DNA of 64,000 bases from Euptelea pleiosperma (lineage: Eukaryota > Streptophyta > Magnoliopsida > Ranunculales > Eupteleaceae): NCBI GenBank assembly GCA_035048495.1, contig CM068553.1:18787190-18851189 (forward strand), written 5' to 3'. Shown piece by piece: positions 1 through 11,569 of this stretch (positions are counted from its first letter, which is position 1; the number at the start of each line of letters is the position of its first letter). The notes beneath the pieces are model-generated. The model was given only the letters and a program-made list of their open reading frames with translations, did no database searches and was not told the origin of the DNA. The position numbers and the translations under genes were made by a program.

Positions 1-2756
1 TAGGAATCATTATGAATCCAAAAAGATCCTTCGGGATCTTGGGATGCATTATACGAAGATAGATGCATGCCCGAATGACTGCATGCTATACTGGAAGGAG
101 AATGAGACCGCAAATGAATGTGTCGTATGTGGCGAGTCCAGGTAGAAACCGATTACACGTCAATCTACTGAAGATGCTTCCACTTCGTCTACAGAGGATA
201 AGAAAATACCTGCAAAGATTTTGCGTTATTTTCCGTTGGGACCGAGACTTCAGAGGTTGTTTATGTGTTCAAAAATAGTCGAACATATGAGATGGCATGC
301 CGAGGGTCGTACAAAAGATGGCGTGTTGAGGCATCTAGTAGAGTCGAAGGCGTGAGAAGCTTTGGACGAGAAATACCCATCGTTCGCTTCTAAACAGAGG
401 AATGTTAGAGTTGGGATAGGGAGCGATGGCTTCACTCCTTTAGTTATACGAGTACTCCTCACAATACATGGCCAGTAATTATTATTCCATATAATTTGCC
501 GCCATGGATGTGTATGAAACAAACATCTTTCATGTTGACGTTGCTTATTCCTGGGCCTAAGGCTCCTGGGAACGACATTGATGTGTACCTGCAACCATTG
601 ATCGAAGAATTGAAGGAATTATGGACAGATGGATTTGAGACATACGATGCATCTTTAAAACAAAATTTTCGGAGACATGTAGGAGTCATATGGACTATTA
701 ATGACTTCCCTGCACTTGCAAACTTGTCAGAGTGGAGCACTAAGGGAAAATTTGCTTTTCCCTCATGCCACAAGGATACTTGTTCAATCAGATTGCAAAA
801 AGGACATAAAGAATGTTACTTGGGACATCGTCGATTCCTACCAACTGATCATAAATTCTGACACAATAAGAAGTCGTTTAATGGTAGAAAAGAATTAAAA
901 AGTGCTCCAAAACCATTGATCGGTGGGGATCTGCTCAACCAGTTACGGGACTACGAGCAGATAACATTTGGGAAGTTAGATAAGGATAAAATTGGGAGGA
1001 AGAGAAAGAGGAATGTTGCAATTTACCTAAGAATTGGAAAAAGAAGAGCATTTTTTTCAAATTGCCATATTGGAAAAATCTCTTGTCCGGGCACAATTTG
1101 GATGTCATGACATTGAAAAGAATGTGTGTGATAATGTGATCGGGACACTGCTAATATGTAGGGTTCTAAAGATAACCTGAAGGCTCGTCTGGATATGAAA
1201 TTAATGCGTATAAGAAATGAAACTTCACCCCATTCCAGATGGGAGGAAACTTTTACTTTCTGCTGCATGTCACACGATGTCTTTGGTTGAGAAAAGGAAA
1301 TTCTGTCAAATCTTGAAAGATGTGAAGGTTCCAGATAGTTATTCATCGAATTTCTCACGATGTGTTCAAGTGAAGCAATGCAAGATCTTGGGGCTCAAGA
1401 GTCATGATTGCCATATTCTCATGCAATAATTTCTTCCGCTTGCCATACGTGGTAACTTACCAAAGAATGGGTGTTCAGTTTTGACTTGAGTTGTCCACGT
1501 ACTGCCAGGCAGTTATGTTCGAAGGTGTTGAATGTGAAAGAATTGGAGCAACTTGAATCACAGATTATTGTAACACTTTGCAAATTAGAATTGGAGCGAT
1601 GGCTTCACACCATTTTGATATAATGGTGTACTTGCCCATTCATCTAGCTGGTGAAGCCAAGGTGGCCGGACCCGTACAATATCGGTGGATGTATCCAATT
1701 GAGAGGTATCAGCATAGGCTCAAAATATAGTGTTCGAAATAAAAATTATCCGGAAGGGTCATTGCCGAAGGGTATATTTGTAACGAATCATTGATTTTTG
1801 CTCGAGATACTTGCATGACATTGAAACGAGGTTCAACCGGCCACAACGGAATAGCGATGCTATTGATGCTGAGTCACGTGGGAAGTTATCTATTTTCACA
1901 GAAATTGATCGTGCCATAGGGAAGGCTACAACATACATGCTAAGCAACCTTAGACTGGGAACAAGCTCATTCTCTATGTGCTAAACAACTACCCCGAAGT
2001 CGCTCCATTTATTGAGTAAGATTAATTATTCCAAATCTAACTTTTGGTATGTATTTCATATAAATTGGTACTTATTGATGTGTTATTTATTGTACAGGCA
2101 ACACAAACTAATAATCAATATCAATAATCAACGTATGGGACCTAGGGATGTTGAATTGAAACATATCAGGGAGTTTTCTTCATGGTTTAAACAACATGTA
2201 CGGTTTAGATATCATACAAACACTTTTATTTTTTAAGTGTAATTATATATAGTTTAAATGTATTAACCTTATTTTTTAAATATGCTTAGGTTTCGCAGAT
2301 GCGATGAAATGGGCGAGCAAGTACATGAATCTCTCAAAATGTTATCTCTAGGTCCTTCTTGGACAGTGAAATCTTTTAAGGGTTATATTGTAAAAGGGTT
2401 TAGATTTCACACAGAAGATCGAGAGAGAGAGAAAACTCAAAATAGTAGAGTTTTTATAACTACAGAGACTAATAGCTTTGCAAGCATGAGAGACACGAAC
2501 CCAACAACAGGCAATGTCGAATACTATGGCATTTTAAATGATATTCTGGAGCTACAGTATCCTGGCGAAAATCAGATCATGTTACTTAAATGTCATTGGT
2601 ATGATGTCCTGACTCATGGAGGATTCGACAAGATGAGTATGGGTTCAACTGTGTGAATGTCAAACGAACCTTAAATACCAATGAACCATTTATTCTCTCA
2701 AGTCAGGCACAACAAGTTTTTTATGTCCAAGACAACAACAATGCTGATTGGCGCGT
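1..2756 (+). pseudogene. CACTA transposase TNP2, decayed (Transposase_21 - DUF4218 - DUF4216 order)
   Basis: This is the catalytic transposase of a CACTA element, which would act in the nucleus on the CACTA termini. Conceptual translation in shifting frames gives, in order: a cysteine-bearing segment near 45-150 (CPNDCMLYWKENE, then CVVCG); the FPLGPRLQRLF...MRWH stretch near 225-300; the Transposase_21 core at 496-861 (PPWMCMKQTSFMLTLLIPGPKAPGND, with LWTDGFETYDAS); the DUF4218-like region near 1050-1430 (NLDVMHIEKNVCDN, LPLAIRG); and a DUF4216-like C-terminal part at 2282-2756 (WTVKSFKGYIVKGFRFHTED, PGENQIMLLKCHWYDV). Probable introns occur near 2014-2098 and 2236-2290. Several stops and frameshifts break the reading frame. 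The last codons are separated from the body by the solo LTR at 2757-5567. Family assignment is from recognised motifs. Confidence 0.88.
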
Positions 2757-5567
2757 TGATATTCGCTCAAAAGTGCTTATTTTAAGCAATTATCCTTTTA
2801 GCGTTATTGCATTCTCCTACGTAAAATACTCTATTTACCTACTTTTCTACGTAAGAGTCTCTTCTGTTGCATAGAACACACTTTTCTGGACGAAATGGTA
2901 TATTTGCATGCATTAAACATATTTTTTGGAAGTCTAAATATTAAGCCGTTCTGATAAAGTCTCATTACGCGCTTCTTCTGTCGCAGGAAACTCCGATGGG
3001 ACGATTCTCGAGACTTGTGGGCCCAAATCAATCATGAAAGCCCATTATCAAAGCTTAAAGAGCCCACATGATATGACTAGAAGATATGGGCCAAATATGG
3101 GCTAAAATAAGAGGACCAAAAAGTCGGCCCAAAGAACGAAGAGAGCAGGAGAGCCAATGACCAAGAGACGGACCAAAGCGTTTAAAGCCACATGAGTCAG
3201 CAAAGAATGATAGTCGACTCTACTGGAGAAGTGTGAGGATGGTCACAGTGAAGACCAGGGTTCCAGACCCTCCGCCAGTGCTTTTTTCCATTTTTTTTTA
3301 TACTTTTTCTCTCATCTCTTCTTATTCTCTTTCTCTCTTCATCTCTCGATCCTCGAATCTACTGACCTAACCCCAGAACTCCTACCCATCGGCTCTATCT
3401 CATCTCCCTTAGCTTTCTGACCATTGGATCTTCCATCGGACCGTTGGATCTTCAATCGGACCGTTGGATCTCTCTAGATCTGTCGATCTACCAATCTGAG
3501 TCCCAATCAAGTCACCATCCATCCGATCGCCATCAAACTGTCTGTCACATCATCTTGTGAGATGATGGACATCATCAATCCATACGGGCCAGTAGCCGGG
3601 CCCATCTTCATTGACCCGCTGTCCGACTAGTTAGTGGACCCCGCGAATTTCAAAATAATTTTAATTAAATGGGGGGTCCACTAATTGGGGAGATTCCCCA
3701 TAGAAAAGTAGGTTTTTTTTACTTAAAAAAAAATTATTTTTCTTATTTTTTTATTTTCAAAAATCCCCTATTTCCATTAAAGGAAATAGGGAAGCTTTAA
3801 AAGGAGAAGGATAGGGGTTCGTTCGAACCCTAATCCCTCTCCCCTCTCCTTTTCTCTTTTCTCCCTCTTTCCCTCTTCTCTCTTCCGGCGGATTCTTCCG
3901 GCGAATGGGCGGACCATTTTCTTCTTCTTCTATTTCTTCTTCTTCTTCTTCTTCTATTTCTTCTTCTTCTTCTTCTTCTATTTCTTCTTCTCCTTCTTCT
4001 TCCTCTTCTTCTTCTTCTTCTTCTCCTCTTCCTCCTCCTCTTCATCTTCTGCGTCTTCTTCTTCGTCTGCATCGTCGCCGGAGTTGCAGACAGCAACTCC
4101 GGTCGTCGTTTTAAACACCACCGCCAGCACGTTCTTCTCCCCCTCTCCTCCTATCCTTCTTCTTCTTCCTTTTCTCTTTCTCTTTTTTTTCTTCTTCTTC
4201 TTCTTCTTCTTCTTCTTCTGCTCCGTGTCCTCGTTTTTCTTCATCTTGAAGCTCGCCGGACTGGTTCATCTTCTCCGGCGAGCTCCTCTTAAATCACCTC
4301 CATCTTCTCTGTCTCCCTCCGTTATTCTTCATCCATTATTCTCTTTGCTGCGTGAGGCAGCAACGCAGCACCTCCTACAACGTTCCAACCGCCTGCTGCA
4401 ACTCTCCATCCACCCTTTTACCTGAGTTGCAGCCTGCAACTCCGGCGTCTTCTTCCAAAAACCAGCGGTATCCCCCTCCATCAACGGTTTCGTCCACCAC
4501 TGTTTCGAGCAGACCTGCAACTCCGGCAGGTCTGCAACTTCACATCACCGTGAAAACCTGCACAACCACCAACAGTCCAGCAAGCAACCACCGTCCTTGC
4601 TGGACTGGTTCTCCTTCTCCGGCCATCTAGCTCTTCGACAGTCTGTCCTCATCCCACGCTCCACCGAATCACCTACAACCTCTCATCCCTATCTCTCAAC
4701 TCTCCCAAAGGAGCAGTAGGTGCCAGCGCCTCCCTTCTCTACAAGAAAAACCAAAAAAAAAAAGAAAAAAAAGAAAGGAGGAAAGAAGAAGGAGAAACCG
4801 ATGAGGCTTCTCTCTTTAGAAAGCTGCCCTGTCCATCACGACCCCACACAACCAGCTAACGCTCCAGTCCGTCTCCACCTTGCTGTGACAGACAATTCTC
4901 TTGGCTGGACTCTCCATCACATGGCAGACTCACAAGATCAATCTCCTCCGATACAATTACGGTAAGCATCTCGAGGTAATCCCTCTTCTCTCTCCTCTTT
5001 CTTCCTCTTTCTCTCTCTCTACTTTCCCTATCTAGAATCCTATTTTCTCTCTTTTCTCCTTAGATTCTCTCTCTAGAACCCTAGTTTTTTGTCGAGTTTC
5101 TCACTTTCTCTCTCTAATTCTCTCTTTCTCTCTGCAATTTTCTTTCTCTCTCTAGACCTCTCTCTAGGATTAGATTTCTCTCTTCTTCTACTACTTTCTC
5201 TCTCTCCTCTTTAACATTTTTTTAACTTTCTCTCTCTAGTTTCTCTCTCTCAAAACCCCTTTCTCTCTCTACATCCCTCTCTTATTAAAATGCTTTCTAG
5301 TTTAGTTATTTTGTTAGATTTTTGCTGTAAAAGACAATTTTGATTGAATGAAGTTGATTTGAATAAAATTATGTTCCATTCTCTACAAAATTCCCGTCAT
5401 TTTATGTCATTATTGCGCTAATCCGACTAATCCCGAGTGCGGATCGACATCCGACACGAGCCACTGTGCAAAATTGCTCATTCTACAGGTTAAATGTCTC
5501 AGATAAATTAAAAATGTGTTGAAGTTAGGGTTTCCGTAACCAACGACGCGGAAAAACCCTACTTTCA
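2757..5567 (+). mobile_element. Solo LTR A, Athila-type family, inserted in tnp2 (TSD cgcgt)
   Basis: The element starts TGATATTCGC and ends CTACTTTCA. It is flanked by cgcgt at 2752-2756 and 5568-5572, and the tnp2 reading frame resumes directly after it. At 2811 bp with no internal coding part or partner LTR, it is a solo LTR left by LTR-LTR recombination. Modules in order: a 5' block with two TACGTA motifs (near 2819 and 2850), a T-arm-like hairpin at about 3254-3280 followed by T6, and a TTTAAAAG box near 3796. Next are a GGGTTCG/CGAACCC palindrome near 3817, TTC microsatellites at 3920-4063 and 4165-4220, and CCGGAGTTGC palindromes (4078-4102). A candidate splice donor lies at 4962, an acceptor at 5488, and the palindromic 3' end last. 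Lysine-, arginine- and serine-rich ORFs here are translated microsatellite. Confidence 0.92.
3920..4225 (+). repeat. TTC/CTT microsatellite blocks within solo LTR A
   Basis: Two blocks of (TTC)n with CTCTTC interruptions flank a CCGGAGTTGC...GCAACTCCGG palindrome at 4078-4102. They lie downstream of the presumed TATA-like box, in the transcribed part of the LTR. The same kind of block recurs at equivalent places in other copies (31757-31820, 48355-48400, 52430-52480), in reverse orientation for minus-strand LTRs. Confidence 0.9.
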
Positions 5568-5572
5568 CGCGT

Positions 5573-5783
5573 TGTACTAAAGACACAACCATGAGACACA
5601 TACAACATGGTGTCAACTGAGGACCTAGAAGAAGAGCCTTTCTAAGTAAATGAGCTCGGGTTGTACCAACAGTAACCCGACTCCAATGATGATGTCAGTT
5701 GGGTTAAGGATGATGTCGTCGGAGTTGTTGTTGAAGGTTATGGAGTAAATCAAGCTTTCATCAATGATGAGGATCCATTGTAA
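5573..5783 (+). pseudogene. C-terminal end of the CACTA tnp2 transposase
   Basis: The reading frame broken at 2756 continues here: the residues after the insertion (VVLKTQP...YNM) are the usual continuation of the DUF4216-type end of TNP2 proteins. It runs through an acidic tail (NDEDPL) to TAA at 5781-5783, with three further in-frame stops on the way. This continuity across 2757-5567 is the main proof that the intervening DNA is an insertion. The stretch 5784-5915 is AT-rich spacer between the two CACTA genes, and I see nothing else in it. Confidence 0.85.
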
Positions 5784-5915
5784 TTTTTAATATATGTTGT
5801 AATTTTCCTTTTGTAATATGTTTGATTAATGAAATTGAGTTCTTCTACATTGATTTATTCTGTGAATATTATTCGTGCATATATGGCCTAATATTATTTG
5901 TGCAAGAATTTAGAT

Positions 5916-7313
5916 ATGTCTCGACAAAATAAAGTGTCTAGGAAGACTACATCGAGAGCCCCATTGCCAGTGTCGGCCCCATCGACAGTATCAGGCCCAT
6001 TGTCAGCCCCATCCCCAGTGGCAGCTCCATTGCCAGCCTCATCACCAGCCCTATAGTCGATGCCTGGTAGCGCTGGTATGATATAAGTTGCTGATATTAT
6101 TGTTTGATGTCATAAATTTTGTATACTCATTGACGTGTTTTTGTTTAATTTTTGAAACAGCTTCTACCAGCGTCAGGAGGAGAGGGCCCACACGAGGAGT
6201 GGGTCATTTTGGCATTCCATTTGGCCAAAAAATGCAAATTGAATGAAATGAACTAGGCCAACCTGTAGGTGATGGGGCTCGTTCATTTGGACAAGTATTG
6301 GGGATGGTTGTTAGGCATTCTGGTCACGCATCGTTGCAGTTAAAGAGATGGTCTAACATTCTTGATGATGCGAAGGAGAGGATGTGGCAAAAAGTAAAGG
6401 TAGATGACATGATTTTTTAATACTATTTTTACTGATTTTGACTTAGTTATTATCCATTTTCACTTTTAGTAAATGATGTGATTTTTAACAGTATTGTTGC
6501 TTAACATTTCAGCAACAAGTTGATATCAGCGATGACCACAGACCGTGGGTCATGCAGTCAATGGGAACTAAATACAGCGATTGGAGGAATGATTTGAAGA
6601 AAAATTATGATGCCATGGACATGGATGAGCTTCGATTACAGAATAAACCATAGGCATCTCAAATGCTGATTGGGCCTCTCTAGTCGTATACTAAAGTAGT
6701 GATGAGTTTCAGGTATTTCAAAAATAAAATTTCATTAACCGTCTAGTTCTATGTCATGACATTGAATTTGTTGCAGGCAATGTCAAAGTAAAATAAGGTG
6801 AACCGTAGTTAGCAGACCATGAAACATACTGGGGGCACGAAGAGTTTTGCGCGCCATAAAGATGAAGAGGTGCGTATATGATTTCAATATATCACTGCCT
6901 ATTTTTTTAAGTTACTTTGACATGTTATTGTTTAATAATGTATATGTTTTTTCTTCAAGAATAGGCTCGGAGTAGGACAGACGGTACTACACCGAGTCGA
7001 GTTGACTTATTCTTCCGAACCCATCTTAGAAAAGACGGGTCACCAGTTGATTCTACATCTGCTGATATCATGGTACGTAAGATGTCTATTTTAAATAAAA
7101 ATATAATTGTCTTCTACTAACTAATTTGTTTTGAATGCAGTCCAAATTTAGGGAGCTTTCACAGAGTCGAGTGTCAGAGAGTGGTGAGAGTTCTACTCCC
7201 GCACTTACAGCTGACAAGATTTATACCAGCGTGATGCCCCCAGAGCGACATGGACGGGTACGCAGCTTTGGTCTAAGCCCGACACCGACTTCGGTCTTTG
7301 GCTCATCATCTAG
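5916..7313 (+). pseudogene. CACTA second gene, Transposase_24 (Ptta/En/Spm) type, exons 1-6a
   Basis: This is the accessory protein gene typically paired with tnp2; proteins of this class are thought to bind subterminal repeats. Exons inferred from GT...AG borders and protein similarity are 5916-6075, 6161-6399, 6513-6712, 6777-6869, 6960-7072 and 7141-7313. Exon 1 starts at an ATG and encodes a Pro/Ser/Ala-rich leader with an in-frame TAG at 6054. Exon 2 gives RRRGPTRGVG and GQPVGDG. Exon 3 gives DDHRPWVMQSMGTKYSDWR. Exon 5 resembles the family motif around SRVDLFF.TH.RKDGS. Exon 6 gives MPPERHGRVRSFGLSPTPTSVFGSSSS, a hallmark of the family. Exon 6 is cut by the Athila insertion and continues at 21837. 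Several premature stops make it a pseudogene. Confidence 0.85.
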
Positions 7314-9858
7314 TGATATTCGCTCAAAAGTGCTTATGTTAAGCAATTATCATTTTAGCATTATCGCACTCTCCTACGTAAAAGGCTCTATTTATCTACT
7401 TTTCTACGTAAGAGTCTCTTCTGTTGCGTAGAACACACTTTTCTGGACGAAATGGTATATTTGCATGCATTAAACACATTTTTGGAAGTCTAGATATGGA
7501 GTTGTTCTACTTAAGTCTCATTACGCGCTTCTTTTGTCGCAGGAAACCCGATTTGACAAGTTTATGGATTGTGGGCCCACAACTGACTACCAGAGCCTTT
7601 GAACGGAGCATAGAGAGCCAGAAAGTCTGAAAAGCCTGAAAGGAAATCAGGAGAGAAGGAGAGCCAACCACCCCGAGAAGAGATTAAGGAGAATAAAGCT
7701 CAAACAACTAACACAATATGAAGACTTGACCAGTTGGTAAAGCGTGTAGAAGACCAAGTCAAAGACCAGGGTTCCAAACCCTCTGCTAGCAGTTTTTTTT
7801 ATTTTGTAATATTTTCTCTCTCCTCTCTCTAGATCTTCATTCTCTCTCTACTCACAATCCAAATCATCTGATCCTTTCTCCCTCCTCAATCACTCAATCC
7901 TACGGCCTACCTTGGCCAATCTCCATCGCCCGATCATCACCCTCCATCTCTACCATACGATCGCTCAGTCACTTCATATTCAATCCTATGGGCTTAAGCC
8001 AAGATGCAGTGCGGGCCCATTACTCACTGCCCAGCCATTCCGTTGGACCCACATGCCTAGCATGGATAGGAAATGGTTTTTAAAGAAGATGAAGGATAGG
8101 AGAATAAATTTTGGAAAAGATTTATGAAACAAAGATTTTTTTTTAAAAACAAATATTTCTTCAAAAAGGAATTTTTGGTTTTCAAAAAAGGAGGGAGATT
8201 TTATCCTAGAAGAAAACTAGGTGTTGGGCATGTAAAAGATGATATTTTATAAAAATATTTTTTAAAAGAAGTTTTCATGATTATATTATTTAAAAGAAGG
8301 AAATATTTTTGAATGAAAGTTTCTAAAAGATGGGGGTAGCTAGTGATGGATTTTTGGGGAGATCTTTGGGCGTTTTTTTTTTAAAATCCCCACAAGGGCC
8401 CCACGTTTAAGACCGAACGATCTCCACAAGGGGGGGACTCCACGTTTTTCTTTGAGGAGAAAAACCCTAAATCGGACCCAAGGCTCTCTCCCACGCTTTT
8501 AGAAACAAGTTATAAAAGCCCCAAAGCCATTAGACCAGGGGATTGATTTTTTTTCTCTATCTTTAGCTAGCCGCCCCCTTCATCACCTTCTCCTTTCACC
8601 GTCCCACTCTCCTCTTCTCTCCTCTCTTCCCACTCTAAGCCACCCTCTTCCATCCCTCTGAACTCCCCAAGCTGTTGAACCAAAAAAAAAAAAAAAAAAA
8701 AATTTAAGATCACCGGAGTTGCAGGTTGCAACTCCGGCAACCTCCATTACCGCCTCCACCAAGAGTTGCAGGTCCGCCTGCAACTCCCACAGCAACACTT
8801 CCCTTAGTCGGCACCTTCACCAGTAGTCCTCATCGCCTGTGTTCCCTCTCATCTTCTTTCTTTCAAAGGAAGAAAAGAAAACAGAAAAAAAAAAAAAAAA
8901 AAAAAAGAAGATTACCGGAGTTGCAACCTGCAACTCCGGCGAACACCATTAAATCCGGTAACCTCCATTACCGCCTGCTGTCCATCTCTCCATTCCGCCA
9001 GCTGCTCCAGCAGCTTTTACCGCCATCCATGTATTGCCCCCTCCTTCCACCGTAGAAGCTTGCTGCCAAGTGTAGCAAGCTTTTACCAAACCGCCTGCAT
9101 ATCTCTTTGGTCGCCGGAACCTGCTTCTCCATCGTGACGCTCACACCTGCTGCAACCACCTCACGTCTTCCTCATCTGGGTTGGCTGTTCAGCAACCCAT
9201 CGTCATCCCTCACTAGCAAGCAGCCCAAGCCTCCAACGCCTGCAAATTCAAAAAAAAAAAAAAAAAAAAAAAAAGAGGAAGAAGAGAGAGGAGGTACAGT
9301 CTCTTTCTCTTGAGCTGGTGTTGCAACTTGCAAACATCAGCAAGTGCTGCCACCATACGCTTCAATCACCCCCGGTAGGATCTCAACTTTCTCTCTCTTA
9401 AATAGTCTCCCCCTCTCTAGAATTTTTAATTTTCTCTCTCTAGAATTTTTTTTATGCTTAGGAGTCATCTTTAATGCTTTGTAATTAGTTCATCTTTCTT
9501 GGAATTGTAAGTTACTTTCAAGTTATTCACATAAAGAAAATTGTTTATTTTATGCAAAGTACTGTCTTTTATTCTGTGGTTGATTCTTAAGTAGCTCAAG
9601 TCAATTTCTCTATCTAAAAATTGCCAATAATTATTTTAAATCGATCATCATTCTCACCACTCCATCTTAGTAAAAATTTCTGAGAAAAATTCGTCATTTC
9701 ATGTTCACTGCTTGCACAAACTAACCCCGAGTGCGGATCGACATCCGACACGAATCCCTATACAGAATCTTTGAATTTTACAGGATAATCGGATAATATT
9801 ACAAATGTGTTGAAGTTAGGGTTTCCGTAACCAACGACGCGGAAAAACCCTACTTTCA
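7314..9858 (+). repeat. 5' LTR of the Athila element
   Basis: Starts TGATATTCGC, ends CTACTTTCA, and is followed by two bases (aa) and the primer site at 9861. Within it: paired TACGTA motifs near 7375 and 7406; a T-arm-like hairpin at 7768-7784 followed by a T8 run at 7793; a TATA box at 8511; CCGGAGTTGC palindromes at 8713-8737 and 8915-8939; long A tracts; a weak splice donor at 9375; a CGGAT/ATCCG motif near 9737; a candidate acceptor at 9783; and a palindromic 3' end. The 3' LTR carries the same layout. Confidence 0.95.
8511..8518 (+). promoter_or_regulatory. TATA box of the Athila 5' LTR
   Basis: TATAAAAG lies about 1.35 kb before the LTR end and is followed by pyrimidine-rich sequence typical of a leader. 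The identical box is at 20488-20495 in the 3' LTR. The transcription start would be expected about 30 bp downstream. This is the only clean TATA match in a sensible place, but function is inferred. Confidence 0.6.
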
Positions 9859-9860
9859 AA

Positions 9861-9878
9861 TGGCGCCGCTGCCGCTCG
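9861..9878 (+). other. Primer binding site, tRNA-Asp type
   Basis: TGGCGCCGCTGCCG matches 13 of 14 bases of the complement of the plant tRNA-Asp 3' end (TGGCGCCGTTGCCG). It lies two bases after the 5' LTR, as expected for minus-strand priming. This primer is common in the Athila and Tat lineages. The match weakens after base 14. Confidence 0.88.
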
Positions 9879-11569
9879 GGTGTTCGGGAGTGCGAAAAAG
9901 GACGTAAAGACGGAATTAGAAAGTTGCTGAAGCGAAAAGCTGCTCAATTTGGCCAGCCTGACCTTTCCGGGAAACTTTCTATTTTTTGTTTTTGTTGATT
10001 TTTAGCAGTTTTTAAATTTCTATTTTTAATGCCTCGGAAGGCCGAGTGCAATTTGTAATAATTTAGGAATTTTACTGCTTTCCATATAACTGCTAGATCT
10101 TGTTCTAGGGTTTTTTAGAAACCCTAGATTAAGTGGAAAATACCAAAAAAATTAAAAAAAATCAAAATTCAAAAAAATTAGGGTTTTATATTCTGCAGAT
10201 TTTTAGAAATCACCAATCAAGGATTTGCGATTTTTGGAAAGATTCCAAAATCTTGAAACTCTGCTTAATTAGGGTTTCCCCTCTTAGAAGTTTCCTCTTT
10301 AGAAGAATTTCTATCTTTAGAAATCTTCCGAATTTGGAAAAGTCTGCAAAAGGAAACATCCCAAATCTAGCAGAATTTCAATTTTGGGAAATTTCCCAAA
10401 ATTATAAGGGATCTCGCAATCAAATCTTTCTTGGAAGATCTCCACCGTTCGGGAAACTTTCCAATCTAGGTATTTTCCAATCTGGGAATTCCTAAATTTT
10501 AACCCATCTCGAATTTGGAAACTAATTCAAAAACTTGCCTAAATCTAGTGCTTGTTCAGTGAACCCTAAAAAGGCAAGGATCTTCCAAATAGAATCCCGA
10601 ATACCTAGACCGTGCGATCTAACTTTTCTGCAGGAACACGATCCAGTGTGGGTAGAGAGCGAAAGCTCAAAGAGGTGGAGTCGGGCCCAAGCCCATTAGG
10701 ATACCCCTCTCTAACCCACGGAGGAGACCCCGTGGCGTGACCCACGGGAGGTAAGTCTCTATCCTCGCCTTGAGTGCGATACTGCGCCGTTGGGTGACTC
10801 ATTGCCGCTTGTCTATTTGCTTTCGCATCCATATTCTTCGACTTGCGTGGCGTGGCCGTTAATCAATCCACTCTAAGAGAGCAAACCCAGCTCCAAATTG
10901 AAACTGGTGGGATTTCATCACCCACCTCATCATTCCAACTGATTTGATCCCAAGGCTCCATTTAATTAAAAAGAATCAAGAAGTAGAGCCAATTAGCCCG
11001 GTGTTCGAGGAAAAATCCACACAAAGCGAACCCGCTTAACATCCAATCGAAATAAGACCACGAGCGCAGGTCCCTGTTGTCTAACACACCCATAAGTCCC
11101 TGCTACTCAAGTACACTGAGCTCGACGTGGCATCTTGGACTATTCGGCGGTTAGTTACGTGTGGACTAGGAACACGCATCAACCCTAGCTTAACCCGAGG
11201 GAACACTCTTCTTATACACTTGACCAATCCGGTTAGTCTGGGACGTACTTAAGACAGCCATTGTGCCGCACGTCTGTCTAGGCTTCGGATTGCCTTGTTG
11301 TTGACTAGAGTTAGTACTAAAGGATTCGCTCTGAAGAGTGTAGCCTGGTGAGAACCTCTGAGTGCAAAACAGTTAGTCCGGCGGTTAAAAGATAAACCAG
11401 TGGTCCGCCCACTGTCATAATCTACTCTAGCCCCAAAACTAACAAAGATAATTCCTAAAATATATCCTCATTGCTTAGAATAGGATTATCTGTGCTTGGT
11501 GTGCATCATTTAGGATAGTGTTCCTCTCTGGCAACTTTTTGCCAAGTATAGAGCTTGCCTCATTCGCGT
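9879..11569 (+). other. Athila untranslated leader
   Basis: About 1.7 kb between primer site and gag has no convincing coding sequence. Its first part (to about 10550) is AT-rich with repeated GAATTT/TTTGGAAA words. The second part is GC-richer and contains a GTCGGGCCCAAGCCCATTAG stretch near 10680. Short ORFs such as the one at 10133-10495 lack family similarity that I recognise. Packaging signals would be expected here, but I cannot identify one. Confidence 0.7.

Noticed and set aside
3830..4244. Arg-, Lys- and Ser-rich ORFs in solo LTR A
   Set aside because: These are direct translations of TTC/GAA microsatellite in several frames.
7729..7800. Functional tRNA gene
   Set aside because: D-arm- and T-arm-like parts are present, but I could not fold an acceptor stem or a proper anticodon arm; it is reported as a tRNA-like module only.
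10133..10495. 120-codon ORF in the Athila leader as a gene
   Set aside because: It is made of repeated AT-rich words (SKNLKLC/NLPNLEKS-like), lacks any domain I recognise, and lies in the untranslated leader of a standard element.
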